A stretch of DNA of 40,920 nt from CAZEQK01 sp964514395 (GCA_964514395.1 CAZEQK010000029.1:1-40920), one strand, 5' to 3'. Positions 32,616-40,747 are shown, numbered from the stretch's first letter. A program made the numbers and translations. Notes: a model not told the origin generated them from the letters alone.

Positions 32616-33752
32616 TTGAATAAAAAACTACTATTATATATGTCTATGTTATTTATTCTTTTTGGAATTGTTGGTGCCTTTTATATTATTTTAAATGGAG
32701 AGCTCGCCATGGGCACTTCAAATGGAATACCATGGGGGAGCTTAATTGCAGGCTATGAATTTTTTGTTGGTATTAGCACAGGCCTATTATTAGTTGCCGC
32801 ATTGGGTTATGTGTTTCAGGTCAAGGCATTTCAGCCAGTAGGTAGAAACGCAGTGATACTTGCTATTTTTACCATGTTTAGCGGTTTCGCTATTCTTTTG
32901 ATCGAACTAGGAAACGTATTTCATATGTTTTATTATTTTCTAACACCGAATTTCAGTACGCCGATGTGGTGGATGGCCCCCTTATATCTGATATATTTAA
33001 TCCTATTAGTTGTCTTACTCTTCTATATTTTTCAAGGGGACCAGAAAAAAATTAAATTTTATGCCATACTATCATTTGTTTCGGCAATGGTGGCACTCAC
33101 AAATATCGGCTTTCTCTTTGGATTTCTAAAGGCACGTCCTTATTGGTATGGTCCTTTATCTCCACTATATTTTATCGTCTCAGCATTTCTTTCCGGTATT
33201 GCTGTTATCTCCATTGCATTTTTTTTAAAAAAGGAAAATGGTGAGAGCTTTACTACCATTGCACCAGCATTTAGAAAAATTTTTCTCCTAACTTTATCGA
33301 TTGTTATGTTTATTGTGATAGCAAAAATAATAACAGGATTATATGGGAGAGTTCCTGGTAAATATGAAGCTGTATATGCACTTTTACAAGGACCATTAGC
33401 CATCAATTTTTGGCTATTTGAAATTGCCATAGGTATGGTTATTCCCCTTATTTTATTAATAAGAGGAAAAGGGATGAAAAGTATTGGTTACGCAGGTTTT
33501 TTCGGGATCATTGGTCTATTCTTTATGAGACTTGATATGGTCATTGCTGGACAAATCACACCATTAAAAGTGATGGATGGGGCTAGCAAGACTATCATAT
33601 ATCATCCTTATACACCCTATTGGTCAGAGTGGGCTTTAATTATTGGTGGAATTGGATTAACCATACTTCTCTATTTACTAAGAGATCAAATTGGTTCAGT
33701 GTTAAATAACGTTATCTTCGGTTTCAACAAGACTCCCTCTTCAACACCGTAA
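32616..33752 (+). CDS. NrfD/PsrC-type membrane anchor
   Basis: 378 residues counted from TTG 32616, which has GGGGGTGA seven bases ahead; GTG 32607 is the alternative. About nine to ten membrane spans are visible, starting with LLLYMSMLFILFGIVGAFYI, then NGIPWGSLIAGYEFFVGIST, the quinone-site region of NrfD proteins. It oxidises menaquinol in the membrane and feeds the Fe-S subunit. The last residues, FNKTPSSTP, are encoded by the first copy of a repeated element (33714-33859), so the natural C-terminus may have been replaced. Confidence 0.88.
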   Translation: MNKKLLLYMSMLFILFGIVGAFYIILNGELAMGTSNGIPWGSLIAGYEFFVGISTGLLLVAALGYVFQVKAFQPVGRNAVILAIFTMFSGFAILLIELGNVFHMFYYFLTPNFSTPMWWMAPLYLIYLILLVVLLFYIFQGDQKKIKFYAILSFVSAMVALTNIGFLFGFLKARPYWYGPLSPLYFIVSAFLSGIAVISIAFFLKKENGESFTTIAPAFRKIFLLTLSIVMFIVIAKIITGLYGRVPGKYEAVYALLQGPLAINFWLFEIAIGMVIPLILLIRGKGMKSIGYAGFFGIIGLFFMRLDMVIAGQITPLKVMDGASKTIIYHPYTPYWSEWALIIGGIGLTILLYLLRDQIGSVLNNVIFGFNKTPSSTP

Positions 33753-33859
33753 GAGTGAATTGTTACCATCCTCGAAATAAGGGTGACATAGCACGACTTA
33801 ATGCTTTAGCATTTAGTGTGACTTGTGGCAAAACTCCATCTGAACCAAGTCTTCTTTAT
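33714..33859 (+). repeat. Structured repeat element, copy 1
   Basis: Block A (33714-33784) matches 34564-34634 with five differences in 71 bases; block B (33831-33859) is identical over 29 bases to 34658-34686. The middle differs in sequence and length. Two foldings compete: AACAA/TTGTT plus an interrupted inner stem locally, or AAGACT (33729-33734) with AGTCTT (33848-33853) at long range. Block A covers the end of the NrfD-type gene. Confidence 0.7.
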
Positions 33860-33920
33860 AAAAAAGAGGGAGAGCTTATCTTGATAGTTGGAATAAAGAT
33901 TGAAATGGAGGGTGGTATCT

Positions 33921-34640
33921 ATGGAAAGACTATCTATGTTAAGAAATGAAGCAGCAGCTGAATTATTTCTTACATTTGCAGAATTTTATAAGCCTCTTAC
34001 AGAAAGCTTTTTCCAGGAGATAAAAAGTGGGGATATGGATAAAAAATTACAGTTACTTTTTCAAGCCGCAGGGTATGCAGCCCCATTGGGAAAGCTAGGC
34101 TTCAATCTCCAAGGGTTTACTAATCTGAAACAGCTTTATTCCGATTGCTTTTCTGATCCTGTTGGTCATATTGTACCTCCGATAGAGTCCCTTTATAAGC
34201 CTTGGACTACTGACCCATCCGCTTCTCTCTTACATGAAAAAAGTAAAGGCTATCTTTTTGGGGATGCAGCCTTACACATGCAGTATTTATTTGGCCAATA
34301 TCGGTTAGCAATACCAAAGGAATATACCAATATGCCTGATCACCTTACACTTTTACTTGAATTTTTAGCGTATCTCGTTAGGAATGAAGCTAGTGAGCTT
34401 ACATATCAATTTATTTTGGATCACTTAGATTGGCTAGCGGCCTTTAAACAGGAATTAAAGGCAATAAAAGATAGTACTTTTTACCTGAATATCACAGCTT
34501 TGTGTATGCATGCTATCGATGAAGAAAAAGCGATACTACAAAAGTCAAATGATACTAAATCTAATCTTCAGTTTCAACAAGACTCTCTCTTCAACACCGT
34601 AAGAGGGAGTTGTTACCATCCTCGAAATAAGGGCGGCTAA
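33921..34640 (+). CDS. TorD/DmsD-family chaperone for the Mo enzyme
   Basis: 239 residues from ATG 33921 (MERLSMLRNEAAAELFLTF) with GGAGGG before it; the TTG at 33900 is rejected. All-helical; the segment SASLLHEKSKGYLFGDAALHM and the DHLTLLLEFLAYLVRNEAS stretch (the E-F-x-x-x-L region) fit the TorD family that holds the apo catalytic subunit and its Tat signal until the molybdenum cofactor is inserted. It is cytoplasmic. The final ~25 residues (QQDSLFNTVRGSCYHPRNKGG) are encoded by repeat copy 2 and are not family-like, so the C-terminus is an accretion. It is flanked on both sides by copies of the same element. Confidence 0.8.
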   Translation: MERLSMLRNEAAAELFLTFAEFYKPLTESFFQEIKSGDMDKKLQLLFQAAGYAAPLGKLGFNLQGFTNLKQLYSDCFSDPVGHIVPPIESLYKPWTTDPSASLLHEKSKGYLFGDAALHMQYLFGQYRLAIPKEYTNMPDHLTLLLEFLAYLVRNEASELTYQFILDHLDWLAAFKQELKAIKDSTFYLNITALCMHAIDEEKAILQKSNDTKSNLQFQQDSLFNTVRGSCYHPRNKGG

Positions 34641-34686
34641 GGTTCAGATGGAGAAAAAAACTCCATCTGAACCAAGTCTTCTTTAT
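34564..34686 (+). repeat. Structured repeat element, copy 2
   Basis: Block A' (34564-34634) and block B' (34658-34686). Local hairpin: AACAA (34576-34580) with TTGTT (34610-34614), plus CTCTCTCTT (34583-34591) with AAGAGGGAG (34601-34609). A second 13-bp perfect hairpin joins 34641-34653 and 34661-34673 around seven A's. AAGACT (34579-34584) can instead pair with AGTCTT (34675-34680), enclosing the whole element. It overlaps the end of torD and precedes the second rhodanese gene. Confidence 0.7.
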
Positions 34687-34748
34687 TGTCAAGCATAAAG
34701 AAGTTGATTTTAACTAGGATAGGAGCATGTCTGAAAGGAGTGAATCAA

Positions 34749-36002
34749 ATGAGAAAGTGGATTGCCCTTAGTATGACTTTATTTATCCTCTTCACAGTCA
34801 TAACAGGCTGTGGAGTTAAAGAGATATCAGTAGAAAAACCTGTCAAAACAGTAGAAAAAGAAGATTTATCCATCTATGCTGTGAAAGAACCAGTAAAGGA
34901 AGAGCCGAAGCCCGTTCCTTATGATCCAAGCTTAGATTATATAGATACCGCATATTTTAGCAAGCTAATGGAAGCAGAGAGTGTAGTGAGTGCTAGAAAA
35001 ACCTATGCAGAATTCCCGCCTGAATGGAGCTTTGTTCTCATCGATACGAGACCTCAGAAAGTATTTGAGCAAGGACATATAAACGGATCAATAAACATTT
35101 CAGCATCAGAATTTACTAAATACGAGCAGCTTCTACCAGCAGATAAAAATAAACTATTAGTTTTCTATTGTGGTGGGATAGCTTGTGGCTTAAGTAAAAA
35201 AGCAGCATTAATGGCAAAGGATATTGGCTATACCAATATAAAGGTCTATCAAGAAGGTATACCAGCCTGGGAGAAAGCAGGTAATTATCTTGTTGTGACA
35301 CCAGATTATGTTCATAATAAAATAATGACCTCCTATGTTAAAAGACCAGACTACCCAGCCTATCTGTTGATTGATGCCAGACCTTATCCTATGTATTTTG
35401 AAGAGCACATTCCTAATGCAATTCAAATGGATGATAGCCTATTTACTCAAAAATATTTAGGTGTCGTACCAAAGAATAAAAACTCAGAAATTATTGTTTA
35501 TTGTGGAGGATTTAGCTGCATAAAGAGTCATCAGATTGCAGAGGATTTAGTTGCAAATGCCTATACAAATGTTAAGGTAATGGCTGGTGGTATTCCTCTT
35601 TGGAAGAGTAATAAGCTGCCAACCTTTGGTGCAAAAACCGCTGAAGTTAGCTTTGATGTAAATGCTGGGCTAGTTGATCGATCATTAACAACAGAACAAT
35701 TTTCAGATAAGCTTGAGCATAGTACGAAGGTGGTCGTAATTGATGTAAGAACGTTAGAGGAAAGATCCCACGGATATATTATTGGCTCTATTCACATACA
35801 AGATAGCAAAATTCTTGCTGATCCCCAATCAATCATAAGTAAATTGCCAAAGGATAAAGAGACGACGTTGTTGGTTCATTGTGCTAGTGGTGCCCGAGCC
35901 TCTGGTGTAGTAGATAAAATTGCTGACCTTGGCTATAAAAACACCTATTATTTAAATCACAGCATCTTTATTTCATCTGATGGTAGCTACCGTTTTAATT
36001 AA
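34749..36002 (+). CDS. Three-domain rhodanese lipoprotein
   Basis: 417 residues from ATG 34749 (AAAGGAG upstream; ATG 34686 rejected). The signal MRKWIALSMTLFILFTVITGC gives lipid-modified Cys21, followed by a charged, Pro-rich linker to ~60. Three rhodanese domains follow with active-site loops YCGGIACGLS (Cys141, Cys146), YCGGFSCIKS (Cys252, Cys257) and HCASGARASG (Cys378). The first two have a second Cys in the loop (C-x4-C), which could form a disulfide or pass persulfide on. All three catalytic Cys are kept, unlike the two-domain neighbour. It should transfer or store sulfane sulfur at the outer membrane face. It is the last gene of the tatA-led operon, closed by a terminator at 36042. 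Confidence 0.88.
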   Translation: MRKWIALSMTLFILFTVITGCGVKEISVEKPVKTVEKEDLSIYAVKEPVKEEPKPVPYDPSLDYIDTAYFSKLMEAESVVSARKTYAEFPPEWSFVLIDTRPQKVFEQGHINGSINISASEFTKYEQLLPADKNKLLVFYCGGIACGLSKKAALMAKDIGYTNIKVYQEGIPAWEKAGNYLVVTPDYVHNKIMTSYVKRPDYPAYLLIDARPYPMYFEEHIPNAIQMDDSLFTQKYLGVVPKNKNSEIIVYCGGFSCIKSHQIAEDLVANAYTNVKVMAGGIPLWKSNKLPTFGAKTAEVSFDVNAGLVDRSLTTEQFSDKLEHSTKVVVIDVRTLEERSHGYIIGSIHIQDSKILADPQSIISKLPKDKETTLLVHCASGARASGVVDKIADLGYKNTYYLNHSIFISSDGSYRFN

Positions 36003-36041
36003 AAAACAATAACAAACATCGGCAGTTTATCATCAGTCTAT

Positions 36042-36068
36042 GACAAGTCTAATTACAATAGACTTGTC
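36042..36068 (+). terminator. Terminator of the tatA-sulfur operon
   Basis: GACAAGTCTA / TAGACTTGTC, 10-bp perfect stem, followed by TTTTT. No other convincing terminator is seen back to tatA, which supports one transcript for 27327-36002. Confidence 0.88.
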
Positions 36069-36263
36069 TTTTTATGTAATAAATTGTAGATAAAACTAGG
36101 CAATATAATTTAACACTATAAATAAGTTTAAAACAGTAGATATGATAATATGTGAACAGTTGAACATACAAAGAAAAAAATTCAAATTTTGTTCAAGAAA
36201 AATTCTAATTTTTATATCATTTTTATTCAATAACTATTATAATGTAAATATATTAGGTCACTT

Positions 36264-36372
36264 GATTGTTGAAAAAAATGTTGATTAAATCAACAAATTA
36301 CAGGGGTGGGGAGTTTCAATTGAATGGAATATATAAAATTATCACTTTTACATTCCCCAAATATCAACAATC
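36264..36372 (+). other. Potential three-way-junction structure
   Basis: In the 525-base gap before the second Mo operon, GATTGTTGA (36264-36272) pairs with TCAACAATC (36364-36372), enclosing a perfect hairpin TGTTGAT/ATCAACA (36279-36295) and an 8-bp stem beginning TGGGGA (36307-36314 with 36352-36359). TCTCTTTTATTT follows. It lies upstream of the FNR promoter, so it would need an earlier start; TATAAT at 36237-36242 is a weak candidate. The rest of the gap (36069-36236) is plain AT-rich DNA. Confidence 0.45.
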
Positions 36373-36389
36373 TCTTTTATTTAGAAGTT

Positions 36390-36431
36390 TGTGAATAATG
36401 TCACATTAATACTATTAGGAAAGTGTAAACT
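36390..36431 (+). promoter_or_regulatory. FNR box and promoter of the second Mo-enzyme operon
   Basis: TGTGAATAATGTCACA (36390-36405) is a perfect TGTGA-N6-TCACA site, the Bacillus Fnr consensus. A -10-like TAAACT lies at 36426-36431, giving a start near 36438, about 41 bases from the centre of the box: the position of class II FNR activation. The leader would be ~90 bases. Anaerobic induction is expected. Confidence 0.75.
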
Positions 36432-36527
36432 TTCTTATGTTTATTTATGTAAAGTGACAAATTTCGCAGATGACTAAAAATAAATTTTCACCTTATAAAG
36501 ATAATTATGAAGTAAGGGGGAGTAGAA

Positions 36528-39191
36528 ATGAGTACCTCAAATGGACGTTTTGAACAGCATACATCTAGCTATGGTACAGAATGGATACCTACGATTTGTA
36601 ACTTCTGTTCAACTGTATGTAACGTCAAGGTAGGAGTAAAAGAAACCAAAGCAGGTAAGCGTGCGGTTAAAATTGAAGGAAATGAAAAAAGTCCTTTAAA
36701 CCGTGGTAGAGCTTGTGCTAGGGGACAAGCGGGGGTAAGACAAGCATATGATCCGGATCGTATTAAAACTCCGTTAATCCGTATCGAAGGATCTAAGCGT
36801 GGTGAGTGGGCATTCCGCGAAGCAACATGGGAAGAAGCCTTCGATTACATTGGTAATAAAATGCAGGAGCATGACATTAAGCCATATGAACAAACACTTG
36901 TTGGTGGTTGGACTGCTTGTGTATTCTACATGCCAATCTCTGTTTCCATGGCAATGGGTCAGGGAGTTCCTAATATTTCGGCTTCACCAATGCAGCATTG
37001 TGTGTCTAGTGGACATTTAGGAACGGACATGGTAACAGGAAACTTTAACATTCACGATGAGGTGTTAGCAGATTTTGGAAATGCAAAATATATGGTATTT
37101 TCAATGACTAACTCTGGTGTAGCTGGTATTTCTACATCTCGTGCAGTTCGTTTTGCTGAAGGGAAACGTAGTGGTGCCAAGATAGTTGTTTTAGATCCAA
37201 GACGCTCTGAATTAGCAGCAAAAGCAGATGAATGGCTACCAGTTAAACCTGGTTCAGACATGGCATTCTATTTAGCTGTAATGCATGTATTACTTAAAAA
37301 AGGCTTATATGAGCGTGATATAGTTGTAGGACATACGAACCTTCCACATTTAGCTTTCGAAAAAGATGGTATGCCAATGCCAATGATGGAAGCTAATGAA
37401 AAAGGAATGCCATCGGTTTTATATGTTTACGATGAAATCAGTGGTGAAATTCGTAAGGTTCCAGGATTCTCTAATACGAACATGGTGGATATGGACGGTA
37501 ATAAAATCGTTCCATCACTAAAAACACCTGAGAATCTTGAAATGAATGGCATGAAGGTTAGTACATTCTTCGAAATGATGGAAAAACAAATCGAGCAGTA
37601 TACACCAGAATGGGCAGCAGGAGAGCTTGATATACCTGCTGAAGATATTGAGCGAATCGCTACAGAAATGGGAATGACTCGACCAGTACTTGTTGATCCA
37701 GGCTGGCATGGTGCTCGTTACGATAATACAATTCAAACTAGACGTGTTCAAGCGATGGTTCAAGTTTTACTTGGTGGTATTGATAAAAAAGGTGGATGGA
37801 TTTTCGCAGGTGAATATCGTGAAAAAGTAATGGAATTCTGGAAAGCACAACAAGAGGGTAAGGAAGTACCATTATTCAGAAAACCAGGTATGTTTTTCCC
37901 ACTAACAGCTGGAGAGTATTTTGGAAATCCAGATGCATGGCCAGATAAGCGTCCTGGTATTCAATATGCTTATTCCATGCAAGAGCAACAGCAAGGTAAA
38001 CAGGGTGTATTATTCCCTGCTTATTCTGAATATGGATTTAAAGAAGCGGTTGAGGGTAAAGTTCAATGGAATGGCGAGCCTTACATTTTAAAAGCTATCA
38101 CATTGAATGCAGCGAATCCTGTAAAGCATTTCTTCCCAGATAATCGCTGGAGAGATATGCTATCCAATGAGAATGTAAAACTCGTTACTGTGATTGATGT
38201 ACTACCATCTGATACAGTAAAATATGCTGATGTAGTTTTACCAAACTCAACCTATATTGAGCGTGAAGAACCATTCTTATTTGCAGCAGGTCCTGCACAG
38301 GACTTAACGTTAACTACTCGTTTCCAAGCAATCGATCCATTGTATGATACTAAGGATGTTCCAGATATACTTCTTGAGCTTGCTAAACGTCGTGGTACAT
38401 TAGAAAACGTGCTTGGTGCAATGTCACAGCTTGCTGGCGTAAGCAATGATCGTTTACAAGAAGAAGTAGGGAAGGCTGCAAAGGGTGAAACAACCTATAC
38501 CAAAGCGCTTCGTAAAGTATTTATGGAGCATTATGCAACTACATTAAATAAATCACCTGAGCAATTAGAGAAAGAGCTTCGTGAAGATGGCGTATTGGTA
38601 CTAGAAAGTGTAGATCATCTATTAGATCATGCTAGCTTGCCATATGATTTGCCTGTTCCAACAGCTTCAGGACGTTTAGAATTCTTTAGCTTTTACTTTG
38701 CAGGCTTTGTGCAACAGGCTGGATATATGCCTAACTGGGATCCGTTTATCCGCTATATGAAGCCAAATATGACTGAGAATAGTACTGATAATGATTTCTA
38801 CTTTATTTATGGAAAGGTACCTTTGGTATCTTATGCATCAACAAACTCAAACAACTCTTTATTAATGGCTCTTTCTCAGAAAAAAGAGACTCGTCATATG
38901 GATCTTTGGATGCATACGTCTAGAGCTAAAAAATTAAAGATTAAAGATGGAGATTTTGTTGAAATTACAAATAAAAAAGCAGAAATGACAACGGACGCTA
39001 GAGTTCATATAACTGAACTAGTACGTCCAGACACTGTATATATTTCGTCAGCATTTGGTGGAGATAAAGAAGGTCAATTAAGTGTTTCCCGTGGCGTAGG
39101 CACCTCACTTGGAAAGCTTGTTGACTATGATGTGGAACCAATTGTTGCTGGCTATCGTTCGCAAGAATTTAACGTATCTGTGAAAAAGTAG
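36528..39191 (+). CDS. Molybdopterin oxidoreductase catalytic subunit without Tat signal
   Basis: 887 residues. The [4Fe-4S] site is C24-x2-C27-x3-C31-x31-C63 (TICNFCSTVCNV, ACARGQAG) and the Mo ligand is Cys158 (SPMQHCVSSGH), so it too is of the Cys-ligated group. The N-terminus is just MSTSNGRFEQHTSSYGTEWI: no twin arginine and no hydrophobic stretch, and the ribosome site AAGGGGG fixes ATG 36528. Hence the enzyme should stay in the cytoplasm unless exported with a partner. It is ~150 residues longer than the first Mo enzyme and shares GAKIVVLDPRRSELAAKADE and WHGARYDNTIQTRRVQ features of the DMSO-reductase superfamily. Arg codons are mostly CGT, a sign of high expression. Substrate unknown. 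Confidence 0.85.
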   Translation: MSTSNGRFEQHTSSYGTEWIPTICNFCSTVCNVKVGVKETKAGKRAVKIEGNEKSPLNRGRACARGQAGVRQAYDPDRIKTPLIRIEGSKRGEWAFREATWEEAFDYIGNKMQEHDIKPYEQTLVGGWTACVFYMPISVSMAMGQGVPNISASPMQHCVSSGHLGTDMVTGNFNIHDEVLADFGNAKYMVFSMTNSGVAGISTSRAVRFAEGKRSGAKIVVLDPRRSELAAKADEWLPVKPGSDMAFYLAVMHVLLKKGLYERDIVVGHTNLPHLAFEKDGMPMPMMEANEKGMPSVLYVYDEISGEIRKVPGFSNTNMVDMDGNKIVPSLKTPENLEMNGMKVSTFFEMMEKQIEQYTPEWAAGELDIPAEDIERIATEMGMTRPVLVDPGWHGARYDNTIQTRRVQAMVQVLLGGIDKKGGWIFAGEYREKVMEFWKAQQEGKEVPLFRKPGMFFPLTAGEYFGNPDAWPDKRPGIQYAYSMQEQQQGKQGVLFPAYSEYGFKEAVEGKVQWNGEPYILKAITLNAANPVKHFFPDNRWRDMLSNENVKLVTVIDVLPSDTVKYADVVLPNSTYIEREEPFLFAAGPAQDLTLTTRFQAIDPLYDTKDVPDILLELAKRRGTLENVLGAMSQLAGVSNDRLQEEVGKAAKGETTYTKALRKVFMEHYATTLNKSPEQLEKELREDGVLVLESVDHLLDHASLPYDLPVPTASGRLEFFSFYFAGFVQQAGYMPNWDPFIRYMKPNMTENSTDNDFYFIYGKVPLVSYASTNSNNSLLMALSQKKETRHMDLWMHTSRAKKLKIKDGDFVEITNKKAEMTTDARVHITELVRPDTVYISSAFGGDKEGQLSVSRGVGTSLGKLVDYDVEPIVAGYRSQEFNVSVKK

Positions 39192-39205
39192 GGGAGGGGA
39201 AATAA

Positions 39206-39805
39206 ATGGCACGTTATGGAATGGTAATGGATATGCGGACATGTGTAGGCTGTGATGGATGCTCTGCATCATGTAGTATAGAAAACCAAACCCCGTTCTG
39301 GGATAATAAGTTCCGTACTAAAGTTCTTGACATAGAAACAGGTTCATACCCTAATGCAAACCGTCAATTTGTTCCTACAATTTGTATGCATTGTGAAGAA
39401 CCAGCTTGTGTGGATGTTTGTCCTTCAGGAGCATCCTTTGTTAATGAAGGTGGCTTTGTATTAGTAGATTATGATAAATGTATGGGATGTCGTGCTTGTA
39501 TGGCTGCTTGTCCATATGATGCTCGTTATGTGTATTCAAAAGAGGAAGTTGCAGTTTCTAAGCAAGTTTATGGTGAAGAGTTGTCACAGCACCTAGTTCC
39601 ACATGTAGATAAATGTACATTCTGCTATGACCGTGTTCAAGAAGGAATGGAACCAGCGTGTGTTGCAACTTGTCCTGAACAATCTCGTGTATTTGGTGAC
39701 TTAGATGATCCTAATAGTGAGGTTGCAAAGCTAGTAAGCTCAGGAGTTGCGAAACCACTTCGTCCAGAATTAGGTACAAAACCTAAAGTATTCTACATTT
39801 GGTAA
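39206..39805 (+). CDS. Fe-S electron-transfer subunit of the second Mo complex
   Basis: 199 residues. Four ferredoxin-type motifs: CVGCDGCSASC (first), ICMHCEEPACVDVCP, KCMGCRACMAACP and KCTFCYDRVQ...CVATCP. An insert around residues 108-130 (YSKEEVAVSKQVYGEELSQH) is absent from the first complex's homologue. The end, VFGDLDDPNSEVAKLV, is shared with it. It passes electrons between the NrfD anchor and the catalytic subunit. It has no export signal, which agrees with the Tat-less catalytic subunit. GGGGAGGGG precedes ATG 39206, 14 bases after the previous stop. Confidence 0.92.
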   Translation: MARYGMVMDMRTCVGCDGCSASCSIENQTPFWDNKFRTKVLDIETGSYPNANRQFVPTICMHCEEPACVDVCPSGASFVNEGGFVLVDYDKCMGCRACMAACPYDARYVYSKEEVAVSKQVYGEELSQHLVPHVDKCTFCYDRVQEGMEPACVATCPEQSRVFGDLDDPNSEVAKLVSSGVAKPLRPELGTKPKVFYIW

Positions 39806-39818
39806 GGGGGGAATATGT

Positions 39819-40724
39819 ATGAGTCACAATGTTAAAGTTGGAGATAGAGAGTATGTTGTCCAAGAAGCATACGAATGGCCATTGGCAATTTACCTATTTT
39901 TCGGCGGATTATCAGGAGCACTAGTAACAATTGGTGTAGTAATGTTTTTCCTAGGTCTTAATGAGACTATTGCACTTACTGCTATATTAAGCTCTATTGT
40001 TTCGATGGCTATAGCTGGTGTAGTGTTAGTGTTATTTGAATTAATGCGTCCGCTTGTCGCATGGCGTTCTTTATCAAAATGGAAGCATTCAGGTATTTCA
40101 TGGGACGTAATTCTTGTAGCATTAGTAATTGGTGGCGGATTTTTATTCGCCTTACCATTAATGAAGGATTGGATTAATCTTGGAGGCTTAACTGATTTCT
40201 TAGCTAGCATCCAAGTGATTACTGGTAGCCTTGCTATCATAGCAGGTGTACTATTCCCAATTATATCTGGTGGATTATTATCTGCATTTAATTCTGTACC
40301 ATTATGGCACGGACCAGGATTACCTGCTCAAATGTTCTTAACAAGCTTTAGTGCAGGATTCTCAATATTAGTTTTATTTAATGGAGCTGATATGAGTGAT
40401 AATATGTTACGTACCTTCTGGGGAGCTATTTTTGGCTTGACCGTGTTGGTTATTCTACTAAGCATTTCTTATGTAGAAACCTTTAAAAATGGTCCTGTAG
40501 AAGCTCAAATTGGAATGGGAATTCTTAAGAAAAACAATATTTTTATCATTGGCTTTGTTGGCATTGGTTTAATTGTTCCAGCAGTCATTGGTGGTTGGAT
40601 GTTCTTTGGAACCTATTCAGCAACCATTGCAATGCTAGGTGCGTTATCCGTTTTAATCGGAGGATTTACCTTACGTCATTATATTTTAAAGGCTGGGGTG
40701 CATACTTATCCATGGCCTTATTAA
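39819..40724 (+). CDS. NrfD-type membrane anchor of the second Mo complex
   Basis: 301 residues, about eight spans. A ~17-residue polar N-terminus (MSHNVKVGDREYVVQEA) leads into EWPLAIYLFFGGLSGALVTI, the NrfD first span with its conserved Pro and Gly residues; RPLVAWRSLSKWKHSGISWD is the typical loop. It exchanges electrons with menaquinone. It is shorter than the first operon's anchor (301 versus 378) and so belongs to a different NrfD branch. The gene ends the operon 24 bases before a strong terminator. Confidence 0.88.
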   Translation: MSHNVKVGDREYVVQEAYEWPLAIYLFFGGLSGALVTIGVVMFFLGLNETIALTAILSSIVSMAIAGVVLVLFELMRPLVAWRSLSKWKHSGISWDVILVALVIGGGFLFALPLMKDWINLGGLTDFLASIQVITGSLAIIAGVLFPIISGGLLSAFNSVPLWHGPGLPAQMFLTSFSAGFSILVLFNGADMSDNMLRTFWGAIFGLTVLVILLSISYVETFKNGPVEAQIGMGILKKNNIFIIGFVGIGLIVPAVIGGWMFFGTYSATIAMLGALSVLIGGFTLRHYILKAGVHTYPWPY

Positions 40725-40747
40725 TAAAAGAGTTCGTTTGGATTCTT

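Noticed and set aside
33772..33801. AAGGGTGACATAGCACG in repeat copy 1 resembles the T-box sequence AGGGTGGNACCGCG
   Set aside because: The invariant TGGNACC core is not present, copy 2 differs here, and no specifier stem or aminoacyl/amino acid gene is near.
33755..33949. Open frame of 64 codons between the NrfD and torD genes
   Set aside because: It consists mainly of repeat element copy 1 and runs into torD in another frame; no independent ribosome site.
33714..34686. CRISPR array or integron attC sites as explanation for the repeats
   Set aside because: Only two copies, 850 bases apart with a gene between, variable inner part, no spacer pattern, no cas or integrase genes.
36165..36185. 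TGTGAACAGTTGAACATA region near 36151 as a second FNR box
   Set aside because: Only one half-site fits (TGTGA...GAACA); too weak beside the perfect site at 36390.
36528..39191. Selenocysteine in either Mo enzyme
   Set aside because: The ligand position is an ordinary Cys codon in both (Cys158 here, Cys170 in the first), and no in-frame TGA occurs.
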